Assembly: GCF_030812295.1 (NCBI RefSeq)
Contig: NZ_JAUSSK010000004.1
Location: forward strand, 186,001 to 250,000
DNA from: Luteibacter jiangsuensis
GTDB taxonomy: Bacteria > Pseudomonadota > Gammaproteobacteria > Xanthomonadales > Rhodanobacteraceae
Length of the DNA: 64,000 nt
Direction: 5' to 3'
Shown here: positions 54,357-63,575 of the stretch, one piece after another
How positions within the stretch are numbered: the stretch's first letter is position 1
Layout: every line of letters starts with the position of its first letter
Program-made: the position numbers and the translations under genes
Notes under the pieces: model-generated
Told to the model about the DNA's origin: nothing
Databases searched by the model: none
The model's input: only the letters and a program-made list of their open reading frames with translations

Positions 54357-55006
54357 CTTTCCAGAAGGATATCGGCCGGGATTGCCCGCGCGCCTGGGAA
54401 GCGATGCCCTGGGTGCTCCAGGGTGACGCGTCGCCCGTGCAGGGCGCCTGGCTGAACATGCACCTGGCCGAGTGCCAGGCCTGCCGCGAGGAATTCGCGC
54501 AGCAGGAACGGCTGCGCGCCGCGTTGGCGCTGTCGCCCGAGCTGGATGTCGACGCGGAAGCGGGGCTCGCCCGCCTGCTGGCACGCATCGATGAAGCGGA
54601 CCCGCAGCAGGCCGCCACGTCGCGCCGCACGGCATCGTCCAGCTGGTTGACGCGCGCGCTGGTCGCCGCGGTACTGGTCCAGGCCGTCGGAATCGGCGTG
54701 CTGGGGATCAAGCTCGGCGGCGAAGGCGCCGGCCATGCCGCCGCGCCGGTGTACCGCACGCTGAGCCAGGAATCCGCGCCCGCCGCGCCCGGTTCGCTCC
54801 ATGTGGTACCCGTGGCGACACTGAAAGTGGCCGAATGGAACGCGCTGCTGCGCCAGTACCACTTGCGCGTGGTCGGTGGCCCGAACGACGTGGGTGCGTA
54901 CACGCTGGTGTCCGCTGACGGCAACACGCCGGCGCCGCAGATCCTGCAAGGCCTGCGTGCCGATCCGGGCATCCGTTTCGCGGAACCCGTCACCGATACC
55001 CCATGA
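54353..55006 (+). CDS. Zinc-finger anti-sigma factor, membrane-bound
   Basis: 217-aa inner-membrane regulator. The cytoplasmic domain has the HxxxCxxC zinc motif of ZAS anti-sigma factors (H37, C41, C44; LNMHLAECQACREEF), and a membrane helix lies near residues 99-120 (LTRALVAAVLVQAVGIGVLG). The periplasmic C-terminus (about 125-217) is small and ends with LQGLRADPGIRFAEPV, an inhibitor-propeptide-like beta-alpha unit similar to the domains that precede subtilases. It overlaps both neighbours by 4 bp. Should hold the ECF sigma factor until a periplasmic signal. Confidence 0.87.
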   Translation: MTFQKDIGRDCPRAWEAMPWVLQGDASPVQGAWLNMHLAECQACREEFAQQERLRAALALSPELDVDAEAGLARLLARIDEADPQQAATSRRTASSSWLTRALVAAVLVQAVGIGVLGIKLGGEGAGHAAAPVYRTLSQESAPAAPGSLHVVPVATLKVAEWNALLRQYHLRVVGGPNDVGAYTLVSADGNTPAPQILQGLRADPGIRFAEPVTDTP

Positions 55007-56307
55007 AGCAGGCTTCCCTCGTCCTGGCGACGCTGCTCTCCACCCTCGCCGCCTGCGCACCGGTGCGACCGGACCTGGCGCGGACAAGCGATGCGGGCGC
55101 CGCATCGGCACCGGCCGGCGGCGTCGCCTCGATGGATAGCGAACGCGACATCGTGCTGGTCGTGGCCAATCCGCTGGAACCGGCCTCCACGCATGCCGGT
55201 TCCAACCTGCTTGGCTATGCGCCCTCGGCGAGCTACGGCGCCGGGCAGCGCGCCGTTTCGGTACTGTCCGACATCAAGCGCGCCTACGGCATGCGCGAGG
55301 TCGCCGGCTGGCCGATCAAGGCGCTGGGCGCGTACTGCGTGGTGCTGAAGCCACCACCGGGGGCCAACCGCGATGCCCTGGTCGCACAGCTGGCCAGCGA
55401 CGGCCGCGTGCAGCTGGCGCAGGCGTTACAGGACTATTCCGTCTACTCGGACGCCCCGCCAGACGGGAAGAAATACAACGACCCCTATACCGACCTGCAG
55501 CGCGGCTTCGTGGAAACGCACGCCGCCGTGGCGCATACCACGACGCAGGGCCAGGGCGTGCACGTGGCGATCGTCGACACCGGTGTCGACATGTCGCATC
55601 CCGACCTGCAAGGCCATATCCACGACAGCGGCGACGCCGTCGACAACGACACCTCCGCTTTCAACCACGATCGCCATGGCACCGAGGTGGCGGGCGTGAT
55701 CGCCGCAGTGGGCGACAACCGCCAGGGCATGGTGGGCATCGCGCCGAAGTCGCGACTGAGCATCTACAAGGCCTGCTGGTATCCACCCGGCCAGCACGCC
55801 GCGCGCTGCAACTCGTTCACGCTGGCCAAGGCCCTCGCCGCCGTCAACGATACCGACGCACGCATCGTCAACCTCAGCCTGGGCGGTCCCGCCGATCCAC
55901 TGCTCGGCAAGTTGCTGGCGCAGCTCGTGGGCCAGGGGCGCATCGTGGTCGCGGCGCTGCCACCCGACGGCACCACCGGAGGCTTCCCCGACAACGCGCC
56001 CGGCGTGATCGTGGTGCGATCCAGCGCCACCACGCCCGCGCCACCCGGCATCGTCAGCGCCCCGGGCAACGATATCCTCACCACCCAACCAGGCGGTGGA
56101 TACGACTTCACCTCGGGCTCATCGATGGCCACGGCACACGTCAGCGGGATCGTCGCGCTCCTGCTGTCCCTCGCGCCACGGCTCGACGCACGTACCGCCC
56201 GGGACATCCTCCTGCGCACGAGCACCGTCACCAACGGCATGCTCGAGGTGAACGCCGCCTCGGCGGTCGCCGCGTTGCGAACGAGCGAACCCCCAACCAA
56301 CCACTGA
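55003..56307 (+). CDS. Lipoprotein subtilase (S8 family)
   Basis: 434-aa predicted lipoprotein (lipobox LAAC, Cys18) with an N-terminal pro-like region (about 45-150) and an S8 domain. The triad is present: D192 (AIVDTGVD), H225 (DRHGTEVAG) and S374 (SGSSMATAHVSG). However, where subtilisins carry the oxyanion-hole Asn (AAGN), the sequence is VVAALPPDGTTGG, so activity may be weak or altered. The ATGA overlap with the anti-sigma gene implies a role in sensing or cutting that regulator, or a target of the regulon. Location: periplasmic face of a membrane. Confidence 0.85.
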   Translation: MKQASLVLATLLSTLAACAPVRPDLARTSDAGAASAPAGGVASMDSERDIVLVVANPLEPASTHAGSNLLGYAPSASYGAGQRAVSVLSDIKRAYGMREVAGWPIKALGAYCVVLKPPPGANRDALVAQLASDGRVQLAQALQDYSVYSDAPPDGKKYNDPYTDLQRGFVETHAAVAHTTTQGQGVHVAIVDTGVDMSHPDLQGHIHDSGDAVDNDTSAFNHDRHGTEVAGVIAAVGDNRQGMVGIAPKSRLSIYKACWYPPGQHAARCNSFTLAKALAAVNDTDARIVNLSLGGPADPLLGKLLAQLVGQGRIVVAALPPDGTTGGFPDNAPGVIVVRSSATTPAPPGIVSAPGNDILTTQPGGGYDFTSGSSMATAHVSGIVALLLSLAPRLDARTARDILLRTSTVTNGMLEVNAASAVAALRTSEPPTNH

Positions 56308-56321
56308 TCCGGCAACGCCCC

Positions 56322-57239
56322 ATGAAGATCCTTTCGGACACGACGGGCGCGATGCCCGATGTCGCCACGCAGACCGCTCCGCGTTTCGGCGCCCCGCTCG
56401 AATGGGTGGGCATGGACGGCATCGACGCCCCGATCAGGTTCGATGCCGGTGACGGCGCGCCGCAGGTCGCGGCGGCGAAGATCGGCGCCTTCGTCAACCT
56501 GGCGCGGCCGGACGTGCGCGGCATCCACATGTCGCGGCTCTACCTGATGGTGGACGAGTACCTCGGCTCGCGAACGCTCGACGCGGGAACGCTCGACGCC
56601 ATGCTGCGGGCCTTCCTCGATTCCCATGCCGGGTTGGCGGATCGCGCGCGCGTGGACATCCGCTTCCAGCACCTCGTGCGCCGGCGTGCGTTGCGCAGCG
56701 ACAACAGCGGCTGGCGCGCGTATCCCGTGGCGATCGAGGCCACGCGGGATGCGCGGGGATTCCATCTCGGCCTGACGACGGAAGTGACCTATTCGTCCAC
56801 CTGCCCGGCGTCCGCCGCCCTGGCGCGGCAACTGATCCAGGAGCGGTTCGCCACCGACTTCGCGGCCGATGCGCCGCTGGATCGCGCCGCCGTGCTGGCA
56901 TGGCTGGGCAGCGAGCAGGGCATCGTCGCCACCCCCCATGCGCAGCGCAGCGTGGCACGCCTGCAAGTGCGCTACGCCGCAGGCGCCACGCCGAACCTCA
57001 TCGGCCTGCTCGACGCGGTCGAAGGGGCCCTCGGCACGCCCGCGCAGACCGCGGTCAAGCGCGAGGACGAGCAGGCTTTCGCACTGGCCAACGGCGGCAA
57101 CCTCATGTTCTGCGAGGACGCGGCGCGACGGATACAGCGGGTGCTCGACGGCGACGCGGGCCTGGCCGGCTTCCAGGTCCGGCTGGAACACCAGGAGAGC
57201 CTGCATGCGCATGACGCCGTGGCTTTCACGAGTACCTAA
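56322..57239 (+). CDS. folE2: GTP cyclohydrolase FolE2 (type IB)
   Basis: 305-aa metal-flexible GTP cyclohydrolase that makes dihydroneopterin triphosphate for folate and related pterins, releasing formate. Segments AFVNLARPDVRGIHMSRLY, TYSSTCPASAALARQL (active-site Cys) and NLMFCEDAARRIQ are typical of the COG1469 family. FolE2 often replaces FolE under zinc limitation, but no Zur box is evident. Located 14 bp after the subtilase and probably co-transcribed with the sigma operon, which is unusual. Confidence 0.88.
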   Translation: MKILSDTTGAMPDVATQTAPRFGAPLEWVGMDGIDAPIRFDAGDGAPQVAAAKIGAFVNLARPDVRGIHMSRLYLMVDEYLGSRTLDAGTLDAMLRAFLDSHAGLADRARVDIRFQHLVRRRALRSDNSGWRAYPVAIEATRDARGFHLGLTTEVTYSSTCPASAALARQLIQERFATDFAADAPLDRAAVLAWLGSEQGIVATPHAQRSVARLQVRYAAGATPNLIGLLDAVEGALGTPAQTAVKREDEQAFALANGGNLMFCEDAARRIQRVLDGDAGLAGFQVRLEHQESLHAHDAVAFTST

Positions 57240-57399
57240 CGTGGCGGTGGAAACGTGCAAAAACGTCATCGACCCGAAGGGGAACTTCATGTACCTTCCT
57301 GAATGAGCGGCCGGTCCCGTCATTCCATGACGATCCCAGGGCCGCGTCCCCGCCTGGACAAGGCGGTATGTCTAGCCAAGTTCCTAGGGAGCTCAAGCG

Positions 57400-60300
57400 A
57401 TGGCACTCACCCGCCGCGAGTTCATCAAGTTCACGGGCCTGGGCCTGGCAGCGTCCAGCATGGGCATGCTCGGCTTCGGGGGATCGGGCGTGGCGCAAGC
57501 CGCGGCCGTCCGCCCCTTCAAGCTCACCCATGCGACTGAAACACGCAATACCTGTACGTATTGCTCTGTCGCCTGCGGAATCCTCATCTACAGCATGGGC
57601 GACCGGGCGAAGAACGCCCTGTCGAACATCATCCATATCGAGGGCGATCCGGACCATCCGGTGAACCGCGGCACCCTGTGCCCGAAGGGCTCGGCCCTGC
57701 TCGATATCGTGCATGCGCCCACCCGCCTGAAGACGCCACGCTATCGCGAACCGGGAGGCACCGAGTTCAAGGACGTCTCCTGGGATTTCGCCCTGGATCG
57801 CATTGCCAGGCTGATGAAGGAAGATCGCGACAAGCACTTCATCGCCACGAACGCGGCCGGCACCACGGTCAACCGCTGGACCAGCACCGGCATGCTGGCG
57901 GCCTCGGCCTCGTCCAGCGAGACCGCCTTCCTCACGTGGAAGGTCGCCCGTTCCCTCGGCATGGTGGTGTTCGACAACCAGGCGCGCGTCTGACACGGAC
58001 CGACGGTGGCCAGTCTGGCCCCATCATTCGGTCGCGGTGCGATGACCAACACCTGGCAGGACATCAGGAACGCCAACGTCGTCCTGGTGATGGGCGGCAA
58101 TGCCGCCGAAGCGCACCCCTGCGGGTTCAAGTGGGTGATCGAGGCGAAGATCGAGAACGGCGCCAAGCTCGTCGTGGTCGATCCGCGCTTTACCCGCACG
58201 GCCTCCGTGGCCGATTACTACGCCCCCATCCGGCCGGGCACGGACATCGCGTTCCTGAGTGGCGTGATGCGCTATCTGCTGGAAAAGGACGCCATCCAGC
58301 ACGAGTACGTACGCGCGTACACCAACGCCGGCCTGATCGTGAAGGAAGGCTTCGACTTCCAGGACGGCCTGTTCAGCGGCTACAACAGCGAAACCCATAG
58401 CTACGACAAGTCGAGCTGGGACTACGAACTGGACGAGCAGGGTTTCGCCAAATCGGACGACAGCTGGCAGGACCCGCGCTGCGTGATCAACCTGCTCAAG
58501 CGGCACGTGGCACGCTACACGCCGGAAATGGTCTCGCGCATCACGGGCACGCCGCAGGACAAGTTCCTGCACATCTGCGAGTTGTTCGCGAGCACCGCCG
58601 CACCGGACAAGGCCATGACCAGCCTGTTCGCGCTGGGCTGGACGCAGCACACGGTGGGCGCGCAGAACATCCGCGCGATGGCGATGATCCAGCTGCTGCT
58701 GGGCAACATCGGCGTGGCCGGCGGCGGCATGAACGCGCTGCGCGGGCATTCCAACATCCAGGGACTGACCGACGTCGGCCTGCTGTCCAACCAGATGCCC
58801 GGCTACCTGACCCTGCCCAACGACAAGGAAACCAGCTTCGACGAATACATGTCGACGAAGCTGTTCAAGCCCTTGCGTCCCGGCCAGACCAGCTACTGGC
58901 AGAACTACCGCAAGTTCGTGGTCAGCCTTCAGAAGTCCTTGTATGGCGACGCCGCGACGCAGGAAAACAACTGGGCCTACGACTGGTTGCCCAAGCTCGA
59001 CGTACCCCTGTACGACATCATCAGGGCGTTCGAGATGATGAACGCCGGGCAGATGAACGGCTATATCTGCCAGGGTTTCAATCCGCTGCAGGCCTTCCCC
59101 GACCGCGGCAAGATCCGCCGCGGCCTCAGCAAGCTCAAGTTCCTCGTCACCATGGACCCGCTGGACACGGAGACCTCCCGCTTCTGGCAGGACTTCGGTC
59201 CGCAGAATCCGGCCAAGCCCGCGGAGATCCAGACCGAGGTATTCCAGTTGCCGACCACCTGCTTCGCCGAGGAAAACGGCTCGCTGGTCAATTCGGCGCG
59301 CTGGCTGCAATGGCACTGGAAGGCCGCCGAGGCGCCGGGCGAAGCCATGTCCGACATCTGGATCATGAGCGGCATCTTCCATCGCCTACGCGAGTTGTAT
59401 CGCAAGGAAGGCGGCGCCTTCCCCGATCCGATCCTCAACGTCAGCTGGAAGTACACCGATCCGGTCGCCCCGGACCCGGAGGAACTGGCCAAGGACATGA
59501 ACGGCCGCGCGCTGGTCGACATCACCGACCCGGCCACGGGCGTGACGACCAAGGCAGGCACGTTGCTGGACGCCTTCGCCCAACTGCGCGACGACGGCAC
59601 CACCGCGGCGGGCTGCTGGATCTTCACCGGTTCGTTCACCGAAAAGGGCAACCAGATGGCCCGCCGCGACGCGACCGATCCACGCGAGCAAGGCATCGCT
59701 CCGAACTGGGCGTGGGCGTGGCCGGCCAACCGGCGCATCCTGTACAACCGCGCCAGCGCGAACCTCGAAGGCAAGGCCTGGAACCCGAAGAAGCCGGTGA
59801 TCGAATGGAACGGCACGCGCTGGGTCGGCATCGACGTGCCCGACTACGGCCCGACCGTGAAGCCCTCCGACGGTGTCGGTCCCTTCATCATGAACGCCGA
59901 AGGCATGGGCCGACTGTTCGCCCGCAACCTGATGGCGGAAGGCCCGTTCCCGGAGCACTACGAGCCGATGGAATCGCCCGTGGAGAACGTGCTGCATCCG
60001 AAGGTCAACGCCAACCCAGTGGCCCGAGTCTTCGCCGACGATCGCTCCGCCTTCGGAAACGCCAAGGACTTCCCGTACGTGGCGACCACGTACCGTCTCA
60101 CCGAACATTTCCATTTCTGGACCAAGCACGCGCTGATCAACGCGATCCTCCAGCCGGAGGAATTCGTCGAGATCGGCGAGGTCCTGGCGAAGGAGAAGGG
60201 CATCGAGCAAGGCGGCTGGGTGAAGGTGTCGTCCAAGCGTGGCGAAGTGGTGTGCAAGGCCTATGTGACCAAGCGGATCAAGCCGCTCATCGTGGATGGC

Positions 60301-60474
60301 AAGCCGGCCCACGTGATCGGCGTGCCGCTGCACTGGGGCTTCACCGGCCAGGCCAGGAAGGGCTATGGCGCGAACACGCTGACGCCGTCCGTCGGCGACG
60401 CCAATACGCAGACGCCGGAGTTCAAGGCGTTCCTGGTGAACGTGGAAAAGACCAGCGCACCGGTCGCAGCCTGA
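57400..60474 (+). CDS. fdoG: Formate dehydrogenase alpha subunit, selenocysteine-containing (FdnG/FdoG)
   Basis: Periplasmic catalytic subunit with a molybdopterin cofactor that oxidises formate to CO2. The gene is one reading frame of 1025 codons in which the UGA at 57991-57993 (codon 198) must be read as selenocysteine: the context [21 protein letters not shown] is the active-site loop of FdnG/FdoG. An ordinary annotation would split it into 197-aa and 822-aa pieces. A Tat signal (RREFIKFTG), a [4Fe-4S] motif ([11 protein letters not shown] ... TLCPKGS), and full length (1024 aa versus about 1015 in E. coli) support it. AGGGAG lies before the ATG. Confidence 0.97.
57991..58022 (+). promoter_or_regulatory. 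Bacterial SECIS element behind the selenocysteine UGA
   Basis: After UGA (57991-57993) and 11 bases, a mini-hairpin forms at 58005-58022: GG, a bulged U at 58007, stem GGCC, loop AGUCU (58012-58016), stem GGCC, CC. The 11-base distance, the bulged U and the GU in the apical loop are the features that SelB needs in the E. coli fdhF element, so recoding is strongly supported. The cell must have selA, selB, selC and selD elsewhere. Confidence 0.9.
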
Positions 60475-60484
60475 GGCCAACGAC

Positions 60485-61411
60485 ATGTCAGACCTGCAAT
60501 CCCAAGACTATGTCCGGCGCTCGGCCTCGACGATGACGCCCCCCGTGGCGCGCAGCCACGAGGACCAGGTCGCCAAGCTCATCGACGTCAGCCGCTGCAT
60601 CGGCTGCAAGGCCTGCCAATCGGCCTGCATGGAGTGGAACGACCTGCGTCCGGAGATCGGGCACTTCGAAGGCTCCTACGAGAACCCCATGGACCTGGGG
60701 CCGAGCGTATGGACCCTGATGAAGTTCGCCGAGTACGAGAACGAACAGGGCAACCTCGAATGGCTGATCCGCAAGGATGGCTGCATGCACTGCGAGGACC
60801 CGGGCTGCCTGAAGGCGTGCCCGGCACCCGGCGCGATCGTGCAGTACGCCAACGGCATCGTCGACTTCATCAGCGACAAGTGCATCGGCTGCGGCTACTG
60901 CGTGAAGGGCTGCCCGTTCGACGTTCCCCGGATCAGCAAGAAAGACCACAAGTCGTACAAGTGCACCCTGTGTTCCGACCGCGTATCGGTCGGGCTCGAA
61001 CCTGCCTGCGTCAAGGCCTGCCCCACCGGCGCCATCATGTTCGGTTCCAAGAGCGACATGACCCACTGGGCCGGTGAACGCATCGAGGACCTGAAATCGC
61101 GTGGCTTCGAGAATGCCGGCCTGTACGATCCGAAGGAGGTCGGCGGCACGCACGTGATGTACGTGCTGCACCATGCGGACAAGCCGTCGCTTTATTCCGG
61201 CCTGCCCGACAAGCCGCGCATCAGCCCCGTGGTCGAGGCGTGGAAGGGCATCATCAAGCCGCTGGCCGTGGCGGGCATCGCCTTCGCCGCCATCGCCGGT
61301 TTCTTCCACTGGATCACCGTGGGCCCGAACGAAATCACGGAAGAGGACGAGGAAGAGGCCGCGCGTGCCCTGCGTGGAGAGCGCGAACCGGACCCGGAGG
61401 AGAAGTCATGA
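60485..61411 (+). CDS. fdoH: Formate dehydrogenase iron-sulfur subunit (FdoH/FdnH)
   Basis: 308-aa electron-transfer subunit with four [4Fe-4S] clusters. Cysteine motifs in order: [35 protein letters not shown] and [21 protein letters not shown] single C-terminal membrane helix (about 255-275, [20 protein letters not shown]) anchors it on the periplasmic side next to FdoI. It follows fdoG by 10 bp and overlaps fdoI by 4 bp. Confidence 0.96.
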   Translation: MSDLQSQDYVRRSASTMTPPVARSHEDQVAKLIDVSRCIGCKACQSACMEWNDLRPEIGHFEGSYENPMDLGPSVWTLMKFAEYENEQGNLEWLIRKDGCMHCEDPGCLKACPAPGAIVQYANGIVDFISDKCIGCGYCVKGCPFDVPRISKKDHKSYKCTLCSDRVSVGLEPACVKACPTGAIMFGSKSDMTHWAGERIEDLKSRGFENAGLYDPKEVGGTHVMYVLHHADKPSLYSGLPDKPRISPVVEAWKGIIKPLAVAGIAFAAIAGFFHWITVGPNEITEEDEEEAARALRGEREPDPEEKS

Positions 61412-62067
61412 CCCGCCCGAAGTACGCGATCACCCGCTACACCACGGCGAACCGGATCAACCACTGGATCAACGCCGGACTCTTCGTCCTGCTGCTCCTG
61501 TCCGGTTTGTCCATGTTCCATCCGATGCTGTTCTTCCTGTCCGGCCTGTTCGGCGGCGGTCAATGGGCGCGTGCGGCACACCCGTGGTTCGGCGTCTTCT
61601 TCATGCTCAGCTGGATCGGCATGATCATCCAGTTCTGGCGCGTGAACCTTCCGGCACGCGAGGACATCGCCTGGTCGAAGGCGATCGTCCAGGTCGTCAC
61701 CAACGACGACGAACACGTGCCACCCATCGGCCGCAACAATAGCGGCCAGAAGGCCGTGTTCTGGGCGATGACGCTGCTGATCCCGGTGCTGTTCCTCACC
61801 GGACTGCTGATCTGGGAAGTCTATTTCGGCGAAGCCACCTCGATCGGGGTGCAACGCGTGGCCGTGCTCATCCATAGCCTGGCGGCCATCGCGGCCATCC
61901 TCGTCTGGGTGGCCCACGTCTATGCGGCCATCTGGATTCGCAACTCGGTGCGCAGCATGACCCAGGGCTACGTGACCCCGGGTTGGGCCTGGCATCACCA
62001 TCGCAAGTGGTTTTGGGACCTGGCCTCGGGCCAGCGTGACAAGACCACCCCCAGGAAGCATCCGTGA
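61408..62067 (+). CDS. fdoI: Formate dehydrogenase cytochrome b556 subunit (FdoI/FdnI)
   Basis: 219-aa inner-membrane diheme cytochrome with four helices that hands electrons from the iron-sulfur subunit to quinone. Heme ligands expected at [11 protein letters not shown] (helix 1), [10 protein letters not shown] (helix 2) and VLIHSLAAI / VWVAHVYAA (helices 4). ATG 61408 overlaps fdoH; the longer frame upstream is inside fdoH. Together with fdoG and fdoH it forms the respiratory formate dehydrogenase. Confidence 0.94.
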   Translation: MTRPKYAITRYTTANRINHWINAGLFVLLLLSGLSMFHPMLFFLSGLFGGGQWARAAHPWFGVFFMLSWIGMIIQFWRVNLPAREDIAWSKAIVQVVTNDDEHVPPIGRNNSGQKAVFWAMTLLIPVLFLTGLLIWEVYFGEATSIGVQRVAVLIHSLAAIAAILVWVAHVYAAIWIRNSVRSMTQGYVTPGWAWHHHRKWFWDLASGQRDKTTPRKHP

Positions 62068-63008
62068 AGCAAGCCGAGGCACCACCGAACGCCAAGTGGA
62101 GCGGACCCTCCCACGCCGGCGTGAAGGCTCCCGACCCGATCCTGCTCGCCGATCCATCGCGCCGCTTCGCGGCGACCGCGAAGCGGCTGGACGACCTGGC
62201 GGCCGGCCATCCGATGGAAGCATGGCTGCGTTTCATGGCGGGACTGGCACGCGCGCAGCATGCCGTCGCGACGACGCTCGGCCCCGCAGGCACGCTGGGA
62301 GCCGATGCCGTGGCCCTGGCGACGGAAGCGCGATTGCCGCCATTGGCCGCGGACGGCCATCGGCGTGACGCTTCATGGCGCGATGGGTTGATGCTGCTGC
62401 TCGATCGCATCGACGTCGCAGGTTTACCACCTCCCGCCCTCGACGCCATGGAAGCGTTGCGACGCGGCGACGACGCCACACTGGACCGGCTGGCCGACAA
62501 CTTCCTGCGCGGCCGCGTGACCACCGCCGACGCGGGCGCCGCTGTCTTCGTCGCGGCGGCCTTGCAGGTGTATTTCACCTGTTCCGCCGCGCGCTTGAAC
62601 GTCGACGAACTTCGCCTTCTCGAAGAACGCGGCCTTTGCCCGTGCTGCGGTTCACCGCCGGTGGCTGGCGTGATCACGGCAAGCGGCACCACGCCCGGCA
62701 CGCGCTACCTGTACTGCTCGATGTGCTCCACCGCGTGGAACCATGTGCGCGCCGTATGCATCACCTGCGGCGGCACGCGCCATCTTTCCCTGCAATCCAT
62801 CGAAGGCGACAGCGGCCTGGTCAAGGCGGAGACCTGCGCCGACTGCCACACGTATTCCAAGCTGTTCTTCCAGGTGCACGACATGCAGTCCGACCCGTTC
62901 GCGGACGACCTCGCATCGCTGGGGCTGGACCTGTTGGTCGCCGAGGCCGGCTTCGCGCGGCATGCGCCGAACCCATTGCTGCTGTCCGGCGAGGACGGAG
63001 ATCGATAA
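62064..63008 (+). CDS. fdhE: Formate dehydrogenase accessory protein FdhE
   Basis: 314-aa cytoplasmic protein needed for formate dehydrogenase maturation; binds the Tat-exported catalytic subunit. Rubredoxin-like cysteine pairs are visible: CPCCGS, CSMC, CITCGG and CADCH, as in E. coli FdhE (309 aa). It begins with GTG overlapping the fdoI stop (GTGA). FdhD, the sulfurtransferase, is not in the window. Ends 46 bp before the convergent pair at the right edge, with a 7-bp inverted repeat GCCGGGC/GCCCGGC at 63020-63052 as a possible terminator. Confidence 0.93.
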   Translation: MKQAEAPPNAKWSGPSHAGVKAPDPILLADPSRRFAATAKRLDDLAAGHPMEAWLRFMAGLARAQHAVATTLGPAGTLGADAVALATEARLPPLAADGHRRDASWRDGLMLLLDRIDVAGLPPPALDAMEALRRGDDATLDRLADNFLRGRVTTADAGAAVFVAAALQVYFTCSAARLNVDELRLLEERGLCPCCGSPPVAGVITASGTTPGTRYLYCSMCSTAWNHVRAVCITCGGTRHLSLQSIEGDSGLVKAETCADCHTYSKLFFQVHDMQSDPFADDLASLGLDLLVAEAGFARHAPNPLLLSGEDGDR

Positions 63009-63019
63009 TTCCGACCGAT

Positions 63020-63052
63020 GCCGGGCCGCGCTGGCGATTCGATGCGCCCGGC
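63020..63052. terminator. Possible bidirectional terminator
   Basis: GCCGGGC (63020-63026) and GCCCGGC (63046-63052) form a 7-bp inverted repeat with a 19-base loop between the convergent fdhE and the membrane protein at 63055. No U-tract. Weak support. Confidence 0.3.
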
Positions 63053-63054
63053 GT

Positions 63055-63558
63055 TCATCGTTTTTTACCGGCTGCGCTTCCTCCGTCGACGACGGCGTAT
63101 TCGGCATTTCCGCTCTTCCATATCGGCGTCCGCCGGTCGATGCGAATGCAGGGTCGCCCGCCGCAGGAGACGATATCCACATGGCGAAGCGCTTCCTGCA
63201 CATCAGCGCGAATCTCGGCGGCACCGGCTCGAATCTCGGCGGCTTTCAATCGGGTGTTGGCGCGGTTCAACAGAAGCAGGAAGCCGGTGAAGAGCAGGAT
63301 ACCCAGGCCGGCCAACGCAGCGACCATCTGCCATGCCCGGACGATTCTTGGCCGCAGTGCCGCCTCGATACGCCGTTGCTGCCCTTCGTGCATGGCCAGG
63401 ATGTCTTGCATGAAGCGCGCCTCCTCGCGTTCCCGGGTGGCCCGAATCGCAGCCTGCGTGTCTTCCGATTGCTTGTGCAGCTTGCTGCTCCACTCCTCCA
63501 GGCGACCCGATATCACCAGCATGGCCTTGAGCGCGTCCGTCGTGTGTTCGTAGTTCAA
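63055..63558 (-). CDS. Single-pass membrane protein, candidate T4SS effector partner/immunity protein
   Basis: About 167 aa from a TTG behind GGAGAG, or longer from alternative starts up to 63759, which lie inside the neighbouring gene. A helical coiled-coil-like N-terminus (about 1-65, LEEWSSKLHKQSEDTQAAI and REREEARFMQDILAMHEGQ) is followed by a membrane helix (about 78-100, VAALAGLGILLFTGFLLLL) and a polar tail with two cysteines (SCGGRPC). No family is recognised. It follows the edge gene by 17 bp in the same direction, the typical place of an immunity protein for a toxic effector (inference). Confidence 0.6.
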   Translation of the reverse strand: MNYEHTTDALKAMLVISGRLEEWSSKLHKQSEDTQAAIRATREREEARFMQDILAMHEGQQRRIEAALRPRIVRAWQMVAALAGLGILLFTGFLLLLNRANTRLKAAEIRAGAAEIRADVQEALRHVDIVSCGGRPCIRIDRRTPIWKSGNAEYAVVDGGSAAGKKR

Positions 63559-63575
63559 TGTTTCTCTCCCTGAAA

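Noticed and set aside
57400-57993. A 197-aa truncated formate dehydrogenase gene followed by a separate 822-aa gene
   Set aside because: The UGA lies in the conserved active-site loop and a SECIS hairpin follows at the correct distance, so it is one selenoprotein gene.
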